NCBI RefSeq assembly: GCF_003626655.1
Contig: NZ_RBAN01000009.1
Location: 1 to 64,000 of the forward strand
Source of the DNA: Micromonospora costi
Lineage (GTDB): Bacteria > Actinomycetota > Actinomycetes > Mycobacteriales > Micromonosporaceae
Length of the DNA stretch: 64,000 nucleotides
Reading direction: 5' to 3'
Positions 1-6,930 of this stretch are shown piece after piece; position 1 is the stretch's first letter; every line of letters begins with the position of its first letter. A model generated the notes under the pieces. That model had not been told where the DNA came from and ran no database searches. It was given only the letters and a program-made list of their open reading frames with translations. Position numbers and translations under genes: made by a program.

Positions 1-104
1 CCCGAGCAGGCCACGCCGCCAGGCACCCAACCCCCGAACCTCCCCGTGCGACACACCCCCCTTCGTGCGCACGGCACCACCCCCGACCAGAGGAGTACCT
101 CATC

Positions 105-758
105 ATGCGTACCGATCTGATCCGCAAGACCGCACTGACCACCGCCGGCATCGCCGCCACCGGCATCGGCATCGCCGCTCCGGCGATCGCCGCCCACGCC
201 GACGCCAAGCCCGCCAGCGCCCAGACCGAGCGCAAGAGCGGCGGCCACAGCGAGCGGGAACTCAACGTGCGCTACGAGGCCCAGCCGAACTTCTTCTACT
301 GTGGCCCCGCCGCCACCCGTAACGCCCTCTCCGTCCAGGGCAAGGACATCAACGTCGACGCCATGGCCAAGGAAATGGGCACCACCGAGGCCGGCACCAA
401 CTCCATCAACGACATCACCCCGGTCCTGAACAAGGAAACCGGTAACAACGCCTACCACAGCGTCGAAATCAGCACCCCCAACGCCGACGACAAGCAGACC
501 GACACCCTGCGCACCGACATCGTCCGCACCATCGACGACGGCCGCGCCGTGGTCGCCAACATCGCCGGCACCACCACCGACACCGACGGCAACACCCACT
601 CCTTCGAAGGCGGGCACTACATCAGCGTCGTCGGCTACCGCGACAACGGCCACCAGGTGAAAATCGCCGACTCGGCCAACCCCGACACCGCCTCCTACTG
701 GGTCAGCGTCGACCACCTCGGCGACTGGATCGCCACCCGCGGCTACTCCACCAACTGA
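105..758 (+). CDS. Secreted C39-like (papain-fold) peptidase family protein
   Basis: This is an exported papain-fold protein of the C39-like group. Residues 1-31 form a Sec signal peptide with a basic start, an Ala/Gly-rich core and an AxA-type cleavage region. The candidate catalytic Cys66 lies in FFYCGPAATRNAL, His171 in GGHYISVVGY and Asp189 in KIADSANPD, which is the Cys-His-Asp order expected for the fold. At 217 residues it holds only this domain, so it is a free secreted enzyme and not a bacteriocin exporter with a C39 leader peptidase. The start is supported by AGAGGAG about 10 nt upstream. It stands alone and is closed by two hairpins. The substrate is unknown; protease activity is inferred from the triad only. 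Confidence 0.8.
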   Translation: MRTDLIRKTALTTAGIAATGIGIAAPAIAAHADAKPASAQTERKSGGHSERELNVRYEAQPNFFYCGPAATRNALSVQGKDINVDAMAKEMGTTEAGTNSINDITPVLNKETGNNAYHSVEISTPNADDKQTDTLRTDIVRTIDDGRAVVANIAGTTTDTDGNTHSFEGGHYISVVGYRDNGHQVKIADSANPDTASYWVSVDHLGDWIATRGYSTN

Positions 759-787
759 CCCACAAACAGAGCAAGCGCACCAACACG

Positions 788-818
788 AAGGGCCGACCCC
801 CACACGGGGTCGGCCCTT
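788..818 (+). terminator. Hairpin terminator 1 after the C39-like gene
   Basis: A perfect 13-bp stem (AAGGGCCGACCCC with its complement) closes a 5-nt loop, 30 nt after the stop of the C39-like gene. There is no long T-run after it. A second hairpin with the same stem core follows. Confidence 0.7.
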
Positions 819-827
819 CGTGGCATC

Positions 828-857
828 AAGGGCCGATCCCCGGGGGTCGGCCCTTTT
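828..857 (+). terminator. Hairpin terminator 2, tandem copy with T-tract
   Basis: The stem repeats the GGGCCGA/TCGGCCC core of the preceding hairpin, with one T-G pair and a CCGG turn, and is followed by TTTT. It looks like a duplicated terminator for the C39-like gene, or a bidirectional barrier. Confidence 0.75.
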
Positions 858-888
858 CGCCGTCCGCGCTTCGCACGCCGGACATGCA

Positions 889-935
889 TTGACAATTGTC
901 GACGTCTGCCCGACGCTGTCCGTGAGAGCGCTCTC
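889..935 (+). promoter_or_regulatory. Promoter region of the DUF1996 gene with a LacI/CelR-type box
   Basis: A perfect -35-like TTGACA stands at 889-894, inside the 10-bp palindrome GACAATTGTC. A perfect 12-bp palindrome GAGAGCGCTCTC lies at 924-935. It resembles the CebR/CelR operator family (TGGGAGCGCTCCCA) that controls cellulose-utilisation genes in actinomycetes. No good -10 hexamer could be placed. The box suggests that the downstream secreted protein is under saccharide control; this is inference. Confidence 0.5.
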
Positions 936-1045
936 TTACTGCTCCTGCACAGCGCACACCACCACCACGTCCTGGCCAGGGATCTCCCGATGCCTTTCGG
1001 CGGCGGCGCCGGAACCTCCCTGACCCACCCCGACAGGAGTACGAG

Positions 1046-1942
1046 ATGGACAGGGCCGCAACCCTCTCCGGCACCCGCCGCCGGCTGCGCCTCGCCACGG
1101 CGATCGGCGCCCTGCTGGCACTGCTCGGCACGTACGTCGTCTCCACCACCACCCGGGCCGACGCCGCCCCGGGTGTCAACGCGATCCGGGTGGCGGAGTT
1201 CCCCGCCGACTGCCCCTACAGCCACCGGCTCCCGGACGACCCGATCATCTTTCCGGGGCTGCCCGGCGCCTCGCACATGCACAGCTTCTTCGGCAGCACG
1301 GTGACCAACGCCCACACCACCCTGCCGGACCTGGTGAACTCGACGAGCACCTGCAACCCGCGGGTGGACACGTCGTCCTACTGGGTGCCGACGCTCTACA
1401 GGAACGACGTGCCGGTGGAGCCGACCATCGTCACGTTCTACTACCTCGGCGAGGGCGTACGCAGCGACATCGTGGCCCGTACTGAGCCGATCCCGCAGGG
1501 GCTGCGCATCGTCGCCGGCAACGCCCGGGCGACGAGCCCGGACGACGGCAGCATCGCCCGCTGGTCCTGTCTGCACGCCGGGCAGGTCCCGCCGTCGAAG
1601 AACTTCGTGACCTGCCCGGCCGGGACGATGCTGGAGTCGTACCTGGACTTCCCCCAGTGCTGGAACGGCCGCGACCTGGACTCGCCGGACCACAAGAGCC
1701 ACATGGCGTACCCGGTGAACCAGGCCTGCCCGGCGAGCCACCCGGTGCCGGTGCCAAAGCTGCGGCAGGTGCTGCGGTACCCGGTCAGCGGTGACCCGTC
1801 GCCGCTCCGCCTGGCCTCCGGGCCGGGTTACACCATGCACGGCGACTTCTTCAACGCCTGGCCGGTGGCGGAGATGGAGCGCCGGGTCCGGGACTGCATC
1901 CGCCCGGTCATCAAGTGCGGCGCCGACGGGCGACCGCTCTGA
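1046..1942 (+). CDS. Secreted DUF1996 domain protein
   Basis: The 298-residue protein begins with a basic stretch and a hydrophobic helix ending near TRADA, a typical signal peptide. The remainder matches the DUF1996 pattern as I know it: an early FPADCPYSHRLPDDPI segment, the HMHSFFGS motif near residue 76, SYWVPTLY, and later WPVAEMERRVRDC. Many paired cysteines fit an extracellular protein. DUF1996 is found in secreted proteins of actinomycetes and fungi, often near carbohydrate-active genes, and has no settled biochemical role. GACAGGAGTACGAG precedes the ATG as ribosome-binding site. The GAGAGCGCTCTC box upstream hints at carbohydrate control. The DUF305 gene follows after about 70 nt and may be co-transcribed. 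Confidence 0.8.
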   Translation: MDRAATLSGTRRRLRLATAIGALLALLGTYVVSTTTRADAAPGVNAIRVAEFPADCPYSHRLPDDPIIFPGLPGASHMHSFFGSTVTNAHTTLPDLVNSTSTCNPRVDTSSYWVPTLYRNDVPVEPTIVTFYYLGEGVRSDIVARTEPIPQGLRIVAGNARATSPDDGSIARWSCLHAGQVPPSKNFVTCPAGTMLESYLDFPQCWNGRDLDSPDHKSHMAYPVNQACPASHPVPVPKLRQVLRYPVSGDPSPLRLASGPGYTMHGDFFNAWPVAEMERRVRDCIRPVIKCGADGRPL

Positions 1943-2014
1943 CCGGACGTGTTCGCCGGACGGGAGCGGACCCGATGGCATGGGGTCCGCTCCCCACGGC
2001 GGGGAGGAGGTGCG

Positions 2015-2650
2015 ATGCGCGCGGGCCTCGCCGTACCGTCCGCTCTTCTCGCCACGGCGCTGCTCCTCGCGGGCTGCGCCGCGGCCGGCGGCTCCGCGGA
2101 CCCGAGCGACGACCGCCGCGCGCCGGCCGCCGCGAGCGCCCCGCCGGGCGCGACCACCGGCACACCCGTCGGGGGTACGACAGCCGGGGCGTTCAGCGCG
2201 ACCGACGTGGCCTGGCTCCAGCTCACCGTGGCGATGGCCGAGCGGCTGCTTCCGGTGCTCGACCTGGTGCCCGCCCGGACCCGCGACCCGGCCTGGCGTG
2301 GGTTGGCCGCCGGCGTCGCGGACACCCACCGCGGTGAGCTGAGCCGCGCCCGTCGACTGCTGGCCGACTCCGGCGCGCCCGCGACCAACCCCCACGAGGG
2401 CCACGACATGCCGGGGATGGCGACCGCCGAGGACCTGGCGGCACTGCGGGTGGCGGACGGACCGGCCTTCGAACGGCTGGTCGCCGGGCACCTGCGCGCG
2501 CACCTCGGGCAGGCCGTGCGGGTCGCCCGGGCCGAGCAGGGGGCCGGCACGAACCCCGCGACCATCGCGCTGGCCGCGGCCGCGGTGCGGGAGGGCACGG
2601 CAGAACTGGCCCGGCTCGACCGCCTCGACCGACCGGCGCGAGCGCCGTAG
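2015..2650 (+). CDS. DUF305 lipoprotein
   Basis: The ATG at 2015 is chosen because GGGGAGGAGG ends 4 nt upstream and because it opens directly into a lipoprotein signal peptide with lipobox LLAGC (Cys21). After a Ser/Ala/Pro-rich linker comes a helical DUF305 domain: TDVAWLQLTVAMAERLLPVL, NPHEGHDMPGM around residue 130, then paired helices with HLRAHLGQAVRVARAEQ. DUF305 proteins are ferritin-like four-helix bundles often rich in His and Met and often linked to metal, especially copper, handling. The product is 211 aa. Nothing in the immediate neighbourhood is clearly a metal gene, so the function is not set by context. Confidence 0.75.
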   Translation: MRAGLAVPSALLATALLLAGCAAAGGSADPSDDRRAPAAASAPPGATTGTPVGGTTAGAFSATDVAWLQLTVAMAERLLPVLDLVPARTRDPAWRGLAAGVADTHRGELSRARRLLADSGAPATNPHEGHDMPGMATAEDLAALRVADGPAFERLVAGHLRAHLGQAVRVARAEQGAGTNPATIALAAAAVREGTAELARLDRLDRPARAP

Positions 2651-2769
2651 CAGGCCGCGCACACGCCGGGCACGGGCTCGGGTCGGCCCGGAGCCGGGCT
2701 CATCAGGAGCGGGCCCGCCGCACGCACCGGCCGCACGTGGCGGCAGCGTGGATCCGCCGCCGGGTGGCG

Positions 2770-3297
2770 TCAGAGCAGGGGCCGGAGCAGCCGGTGCGGA
2801 CGCTGGCGCAGGGCGACGCTGACCGGGTCCTGGCGCGGCTCGGCCGGGACGCCCGGCCCGGGGTGGGCCTCGACGTCGCCCGGTGGCACGTCGACGTTTC
2901 CGCAGGTCGGGCAGCGGCCGGCGGGGTCGAGCTGGGTGCCGCAGGCCGCGTGCCGGAAGGTGCGCAGCGACTCGCCGACCGCGAAGTGCCGCTCGCTCCA
3001 GCTCATCAGCGGATAGATCACCGACCAGAGTTCGCCGCCCCGGTCGGTGAGCACGTACTCGTCCCGGGGCGGGGCGTCCTGGTAGCGGCGGCGTTCGAGG
3101 ATGCCGGCGTCGACGAGGGTGGCGAGCCGGTCGGCGAGCACGGCCCGCGGGATGTCCAGGTGGGCGAGGAAGTCGCCGTAGCGGCGTACGCCGTAGAAGG
3201 CGTCGCGGACGATGAGCAGCGTCCAGCGCTCGCCGACCAGTTCGAGCGCGGTGGCCAGCGAGCAGTTCTGCCTTTCGTAGCTCTTCCCCAGCGGCAT
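2770..3297 (-). CDS. HxlR-family winged-helix transcriptional regulator
   Basis: A 175-residue regulator starting at MPLGKSYERQNCSLA, the usual HxlR opening with the conserved Cys at position 11. The winged helix follows: ALELVGERWTLLIVRDAFYG, RYGDFLAHLDIPRAVLADRL and EYVLTDRGGELW. The C-terminal region carries a CPTCGN zinc-ribbon-like remnant (AACGTQLDPAGRCPTCGN) that is longer than in minimal HxlR proteins. An upstream in-frame extension exists but would run through the operator region, so the internal ATG is preferred. It is divergent from the MFS exporter gene and shares an 86-bp intergenic region with two palindromes, so it most likely represses itself and the exporter, with a drug-like or quinone-like inducer. 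Confidence 0.88.
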   Translation of the reverse strand: MPLGKSYERQNCSLATALELVGERWTLLIVRDAFYGVRRYGDFLAHLDIPRAVLADRLATLVDAGILERRRYQDAPPRDEYVLTDRGGELWSVIYPLMSWSERHFAVGESLRTFRHAACGTQLDPAGRCPTCGNVDVPPGDVEAHPGPGVPAEPRQDPVSVALRQRPHRLLRPLL

Positions 3298-3319
3298 AAG
3301 TGTGATTCTACCCCCCGTA

Positions 3320-3336
3320 GGTTCGTTCAACGAACC
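3320..3336. promoter_or_regulatory. Operator palindrome A between the HxlR and MFS genes
   Basis: GGTTCGTTCAACGAACC is a perfect 17-bp inverted repeat with 8-bp arms. It lies 22 nt upstream of the HxlR start. A second copy follows with a 32-bp start-to-start distance, about three helical turns. Confidence 0.75.
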
Positions 3337-3351
3337 ATCCCTGCTACTGTC

Positions 3352-3368
3352 GGTTCGTTCACCGAACC
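3352..3368. promoter_or_regulatory. Operator palindrome B between the HxlR and MFS genes
   Basis: GGTTCGTTCACCGAACC keeps the GGTTCG/CGAACC arms of the first palindrome with one changed centre pair. It ends 15 nt before the MFS ATG, where bound protein would block transcription. A weak -10-like TACTGT lies at 3344-3349. Confidence 0.7.
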
Positions 3369-3383
3369 GAGAGGTCCTTCCGC

Positions 3384-4817
3384 ATGTCGACAACCGCCGA
3401 CGCCAGCGCGCCGTCCGCCGTGGCCCCGCCCTCGGAGGCGCCCCGTTCCGACGCCCGGGCCCTGTTCGCGGTCTGCGCCGCGACGCTGCTCGTCCTCATG
3501 AACTACACCGCGCCGGTGGCCGTGCTGCCCCAGACGGCGCGGAGCCTCGGGGCCGGCCTCACGACCCAGACGTGGCTGATCAACGCGATCACCCTGGGGC
3601 TCGCGGCCACCCTGCTGGTGGCCGGCAGCCTCGGCGACGACTTCGGGCGTCGCCGGATCTTCCGGTCCGGCCTGGCGCTGCTCGCCGTCAGCACCGTCGG
3701 CGCCGCCGTCGCGCCCGACGCCGCCACCTTCGTGGCCGCCCGCGTCGTGCAGGGCGCGGCCAGCGCCGCGATCCTCGCAGCCGGTCTGGGCCTGCTCGGG
3801 CACGCCTTCCACACCGCCCAGGGGCGGGCGCACGCCACGGCCCGCTGGGCCTCGATGCTCGGCGCCGGCATCGCGATCGGGCCGCTCGCCTCGGCCCTCC
3901 TGACCGCGGTCGGCAGCTGGCGCTGGTTGTACCTGGTCGTCGCGGCGCTGGCCGCGCTGCTGGCGGCGTTCGGCGGGCGGCTGCTCGCCGAGTCCCGCGC
4001 GGCACGGGCGGCCCGCATCGACGTACCGGGCGTGCTGACCCTCGGCGCCGGCCTCGCGTTGCTGCTCGTCGCCGTCACGGCCGGACGCACCGGCTGGCTC
4101 CGGCCCGCGGTGCTGATTCCCGCGGTCCTCGGGGTGCTGCTGCTCGCCGCCTTCGTGGCCATCGAGGCCCGGGGCCGGGCGCCGATGCTCGACCTCGCCC
4201 TGTTCCGCCGGCCGGACTTCCGGCTCGCCACGCTCGGCGCGTTCTTCACGGGGCTCGCCGCCCTCGGCCCGAGCACCGTGCTCCCCACCCTCGTGCAGTC
4301 GCTGGTCGGCGTCAGCGCGCTGGGCGCCGCCGGCCTGGCCTTCCTCTGGGCGGGGGCGTCGTTCCTGGTCAGCAACCAGATGCGCCACCTCGGTACGCGG
4401 CACACGCCCACCCGGCAACTCACCGTCGGATTCGCCCTGACCGCCATCGGCTACCTGGCCATGCTCGGCTACGCCGACGCGCACTCGTGGGCCCGCACCG
4501 TCCCTGGGCTGCTCATCTCCGGCGCGGGCAGCGGGCTGCTCAACGCGGCACTCGCCCGGCTCGCCGTCGCGAGCGTCCCCGCGGACCGGGTCGCGATGGG
4601 CTCCGGGGCCAACAACACGGCCCGCTACGTCGGCTCCGCGCTCGGCGTGGCCGCCAGCATCACGGTGGCGTCCAGCCTGCTCCCGGCTGGCCACCACGGC
4701 GGCTTCTCGGCGCACGGCGCGGACGCGGTCCTGCTGCTGGGCACGCTCACGGCCGTGCTCGGCGCCGTGGCGGCCCTGGCCCGCCGGCGGGTCCCCGCGC
4801 CGGTCCCGGCTGCGTGA
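3384..4817 (+). CDS. MFS drug exporter (DHA2/EmrB-QacA-like)
   Basis: A 477-residue integral membrane protein with about 13-14 hydrophobic segments, typical of the 14-helix drug:proton antiporters. The first helix is at about residues 27-50 and the motif-A loop GSLGDDFGRRRIF follows helix 2. Motif C is not clear. The short C-terminal tail after the last helix is basic. The gene is divergent from the HxlR gene and its start lies right after the second palindrome, with GAGAGG about 10 nt upstream of the ATG. The likely role is proton-driven export of a hydrophobic toxic compound when the HxlR repressor is released. The substrate cannot be read from the sequence. Confidence 0.85.
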   Translation: MSTTADASAPSAVAPPSEAPRSDARALFAVCAATLLVLMNYTAPVAVLPQTARSLGAGLTTQTWLINAITLGLAATLLVAGSLGDDFGRRRIFRSGLALLAVSTVGAAVAPDAATFVAARVVQGAASAAILAAGLGLLGHAFHTAQGRAHATARWASMLGAGIAIGPLASALLTAVGSWRWLYLVVAALAALLAAFGGRLLAESRAARAARIDVPGVLTLGAGLALLLVAVTAGRTGWLRPAVLIPAVLGVLLLAAFVAIEARGRAPMLDLALFRRPDFRLATLGAFFTGLAALGPSTVLPTLVQSLVGVSALGAAGLAFLWAGASFLVSNQMRHLGTRHTPTRQLTVGFALTAIGYLAMLGYADAHSWARTVPGLLISGAGSGLLNAALARLAVASVPADRVAMGSGANNTARYVGSALGVAASITVASSLLPAGHHGGFSAHGADAVLLLGTLTAVLGAVAALARRRVPAPVPAA

Positions 4818-4830
4818 TCGACACCGGATC

Positions 4831-4859
4831 GGCGGCGTCCCTCGCGGTGGGACGCCGCC
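4831..4859. terminator. Hairpin between convergent MFS and CitE-like genes
   Basis: A perfect 11-bp stem (GGCGGCGTCCC with its complement) has a 7-nt loop and lies between two converging genes. It could end both transcripts; no T-run is present. Confidence 0.55.
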
Positions 4860-4899
4860 AGGCGGCGCAACGGAGCGCCGGCGGACCGCCGGCCCGCGC

Positions 4900-5721
4900 T
4901 CAGGCGGCGTAGCGGGCGGCGAGATCGACGGTACGCCGGGCCGCGGCCACCATCGCACGGTCGGCGAACCGCCCGTCGGGGAGCACCACGGTGCCCGAGT
5001 CCCGCCGCTCCGCGTCGGCGACCGCGGCCAGCAGCTCGGCGGCGCGTGCCACCTCGCGCTCGGCCGGCCGGAACGCCTCGACGATGACGGGCAGCTGCCG
5101 CGGGTGGATCGCGGCCCGACCGAGGAAGCCGAGCCGTCGCCCCCGCTGGCAGGACGCGGCCAGCCCGTCGGCGTCGGCCACGTCGGCGTACACCGACATC
5201 GCGGGCGGGGCGAGGCCGGCCGCGCGGGCCGCCACCACCACCCGCCCGCGCGCCCACGCGAGCCCCTCCTCGTCGCTCACCCCGAGGTCGGAGCGGAGGT
5301 CGGCCTCGCCGAGCCCGATCGACGCCACCGCGGGGTGGGCGGTGGCGATGGCGTACGCGGCCTCCAGGCCGAGCGCCGACTCGACCAGCGGGTGCAGCGG
5401 CACCTCGGCCCGGCCGGCAAGGGACGCCACCGTGGCGGCCGACTCGACCTTCGGCAGCCGCAGCCCGGCCAGCCCGGGCCGATCGGTCACCGCCGCGAGG
5501 TCAGCGGCGACGTCGGGGCCGGTCAGCTCGTTCACCCGTACCTGCACGGGTACGGCGTGCTCCTGCGCCAGGAAGTCGGCGACCGCGTCGCGGGCGTACG
5601 CCTTGCGGCCGGCCACCACCGCGTCCTCCAGGTCGAGGATGACCGCGTCGGCCCCGGAGGCGACCGCCTTGGCGAACCGGTCCGGCCGGTCGCCCGGCAC
5701 GTAGAGCCACGTGAGCAGCAT
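4900..5721 (-). CDS. CitE-like HpcH/HpaI aldolase-family lyase
   Basis: This 273-residue TIM-barrel protein belongs to the CitE/malyl-CoA lyase group. It opens with WLYVPGDRPDRFAKAVASGA, then AVILDLEDAV (metal-binding acidic residues near 30-34), RVNELTGPD (CoA/substrate arginine), LRLPKVES and HPLVESALGLEAAYAIA with the conserved Glu. These enzymes cleave or form (hydroxy)acyl-CoA such as malyl-CoA or citramalyl-CoA using Mg2+. The ATG directly follows the TGA of the CoA-transferase gene with no gap, so the two are translationally coupled. A CoA-transferase plus CitE-like lyase suggests activation and cleavage of a C4-C5 hydroxy-acid. It is the last gene of the LacI-controlled unit. The exact substrate is unknown. 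Confidence 0.85.
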   Translation of the reverse strand: MLLTWLYVPGDRPDRFAKAVASGADAVILDLEDAVVAGRKAYARDAVADFLAQEHAVPVQVRVNELTGPDVAADLAAVTDRPGLAGLRLPKVESAATVASLAGRAEVPLHPLVESALGLEAAYAIATAHPAVASIGLGEADLRSDLGVSDEEGLAWARGRVVVAARAAGLAPPAMSVYADVADADGLAASCQRGRRLGFLGRAAIHPRQLPVIVEAFRPAEREVARAAELLAAVADAERRDSGTVVLPDGRFADRAMVAAARRTVDLAARYAA

Positions 5722-6930
5722 TCAGACCACCCCGCGCTCGCGCAGCCGGGCCAGCTCGTCGGCGCTCAGCCCCAACGCGCCGAACACCGCGTCGGTGTCC
5801 TGGCCGTGCCGGCGACCGGCGTGCCGGATCTCCCCGGGCGTGGCGGAGAGCCGGAACGGCACGTTCTGCATGCGCACCTCGCCCAGCTCCTCGTCGGGGA
5901 CGGCACGGACGGTGCCGAGCGCCCCGTACTGGGGGTCGGCGAGGATGTCGCGCACGTCGTAGACGGGAGCGACGGCCGCCTGCGCCTCCTCGAACGCGGC
6001 CACCACCTCGTCCCGGTCCCGCTTCGCCACCCAGGCGCTCACCGCGGCGTCCAGCTCGTCGGCGTGCCCGGCCCGGCCGGTGCCGGTGGCGAACCACGGT
6101 TCCTCGACGAGTTCCGGGCGCCCCACCAGGCGCATCACCCGCTCGGCGATGCTCTGCGCGCTGGTGGAGACCGCCACCCAACGCCCGTCCGCACACCTGT
6201 AGGTGTTGCGCGGGGCGTTGTTGTTGGACCGGTTGCCCAGCCGCGGCTGGATGTAGCCGAGCTGGTCGTACCAGGTGATCTGCGGGCCGAGCATTGCCAT
6301 GATCGGTTCGATGATGGCGAGGTCGACCACCTGCCCGGCGCCCGTGAGGTCGCGGGACCGCAGGGCCAGCATCACCGCGTACGCGGCCGCGAGCGCGGTC
6401 ACCGAGTCGGCCAGCCCGAACGGCGGCAGGGTGGGCGGGCCGTCCGGCTCCCCCGTGGCCGCCGCGAAGCCGCTCATCGCCTCCGCGAGCGTGCCGAAGC
6501 CGGGCCGGCGGGCGTACGGGCCGACCTGCCCGAACCCGCTGATCCGCGCGATCACCAGTCGCGGGTTGACCGCGTGCAGCTCGTCCGGGCCGAGCCCCCA
6601 CCGCTCCAGCGTGCCGGGGCGGAAGTTCTCCACCAGCACGTCGGTGTCGGCGAGCAGCCGGCGCAGCAGTTCGGCGCCCTCGGGGTCGGAGAGGTTGCAG
6701 GTGACGGTCCGCTTGTTGCGGCCGAGCACCTTCCACCAGAGCCCGACGCCGTCCTTCGCCGGGCCGTGCCCGCGCGACGGGTCCGGCTTCGCCGGGTGCT
6801 CCACCTTGATCACGTCGGCGCCGAAGTCGCCGAGGAACGCCGCGGCGAGCGGCCCGGCGAAGAGGGTGGCCAGGTCGACCACCGTCACTCCGTCGAGCGG
6901 GCCGCGGCCCGCGCCCGATGTCACCGTCAT
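5722..6930 (-). CDS. Class III (CaiB/BaiF) CoA-transferase
   Basis: A 402-residue protein with the full family III layout: GPLDGVTVVDLATLFAGPLA at the start, DFGADVIKVEHP, GRNKRTVTCNL near residue 70, VLVENFRPGTLERWGLG, and the region of the catalytic aspartate LADSVTAL (Asp175). The family moves CoA between a CoA thioester and a free carboxylic acid. The C-terminal VFGALGLSADELARLRERGVV is the usual tail. Its ATG overlaps the stop of the esterase gene by 4 nt (ATGA) and its own stop abuts the CitE-like start. Together with that lyase it probably activates a dicarboxylic or hydroxy-acid produced upstream in the same operon; donor and acceptor are not identified. Confidence 0.88.
   Translation of the reverse strand: MTVTSGAGRGPLDGVTVVDLATLFAGPLAAAFLGDFGADVIKVEHPAKPDPSRGHGPAKDGVGLWWKVLGRNKRTVTCNLSDPEGAELLRRLLADTDVLVENFRPGTLERWGLGPDELHAVNPRLVIARISGFGQVGPYARRPGFGTLAEAMSGFAAATGEPDGPPTLPPFGLADSVTALAAAYAVMLALRSRDLTGAGQVVDLAIIEPIMAMLGPQITWYDQLGYIQPRLGNRSNNNAPRNTYRCADGRWVAVSTSAQSIAERVMRLVGRPELVEEPWFATGTGRAGHADELDAAVSAWVAKRDRDEVVAAFEEAQAAVAPVYDVRDILADPQYGALGTVRAVPDEELGEVRMQNVPFRLSATPGEIRHAGRRHGQDTDAVFGALGLSADELARLRERGVV

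Noticed and set aside
743..2662. A 639-codon minus-strand open frame across the DUF1996 and DUF305 genes
   Set aside because: It lies antisense to two genes with signal peptides and ribosome-binding sites, and its translation is Arg/Gly/Pro-rich without motifs; it is a high-GC shadow.
4900..5721. Citrate lyase beta subunit
   Set aside because: No citrate lyase alpha or gamma subunit or holo-ACP genes are nearby; stand-alone CitE-like lyases act on CoA thioesters.
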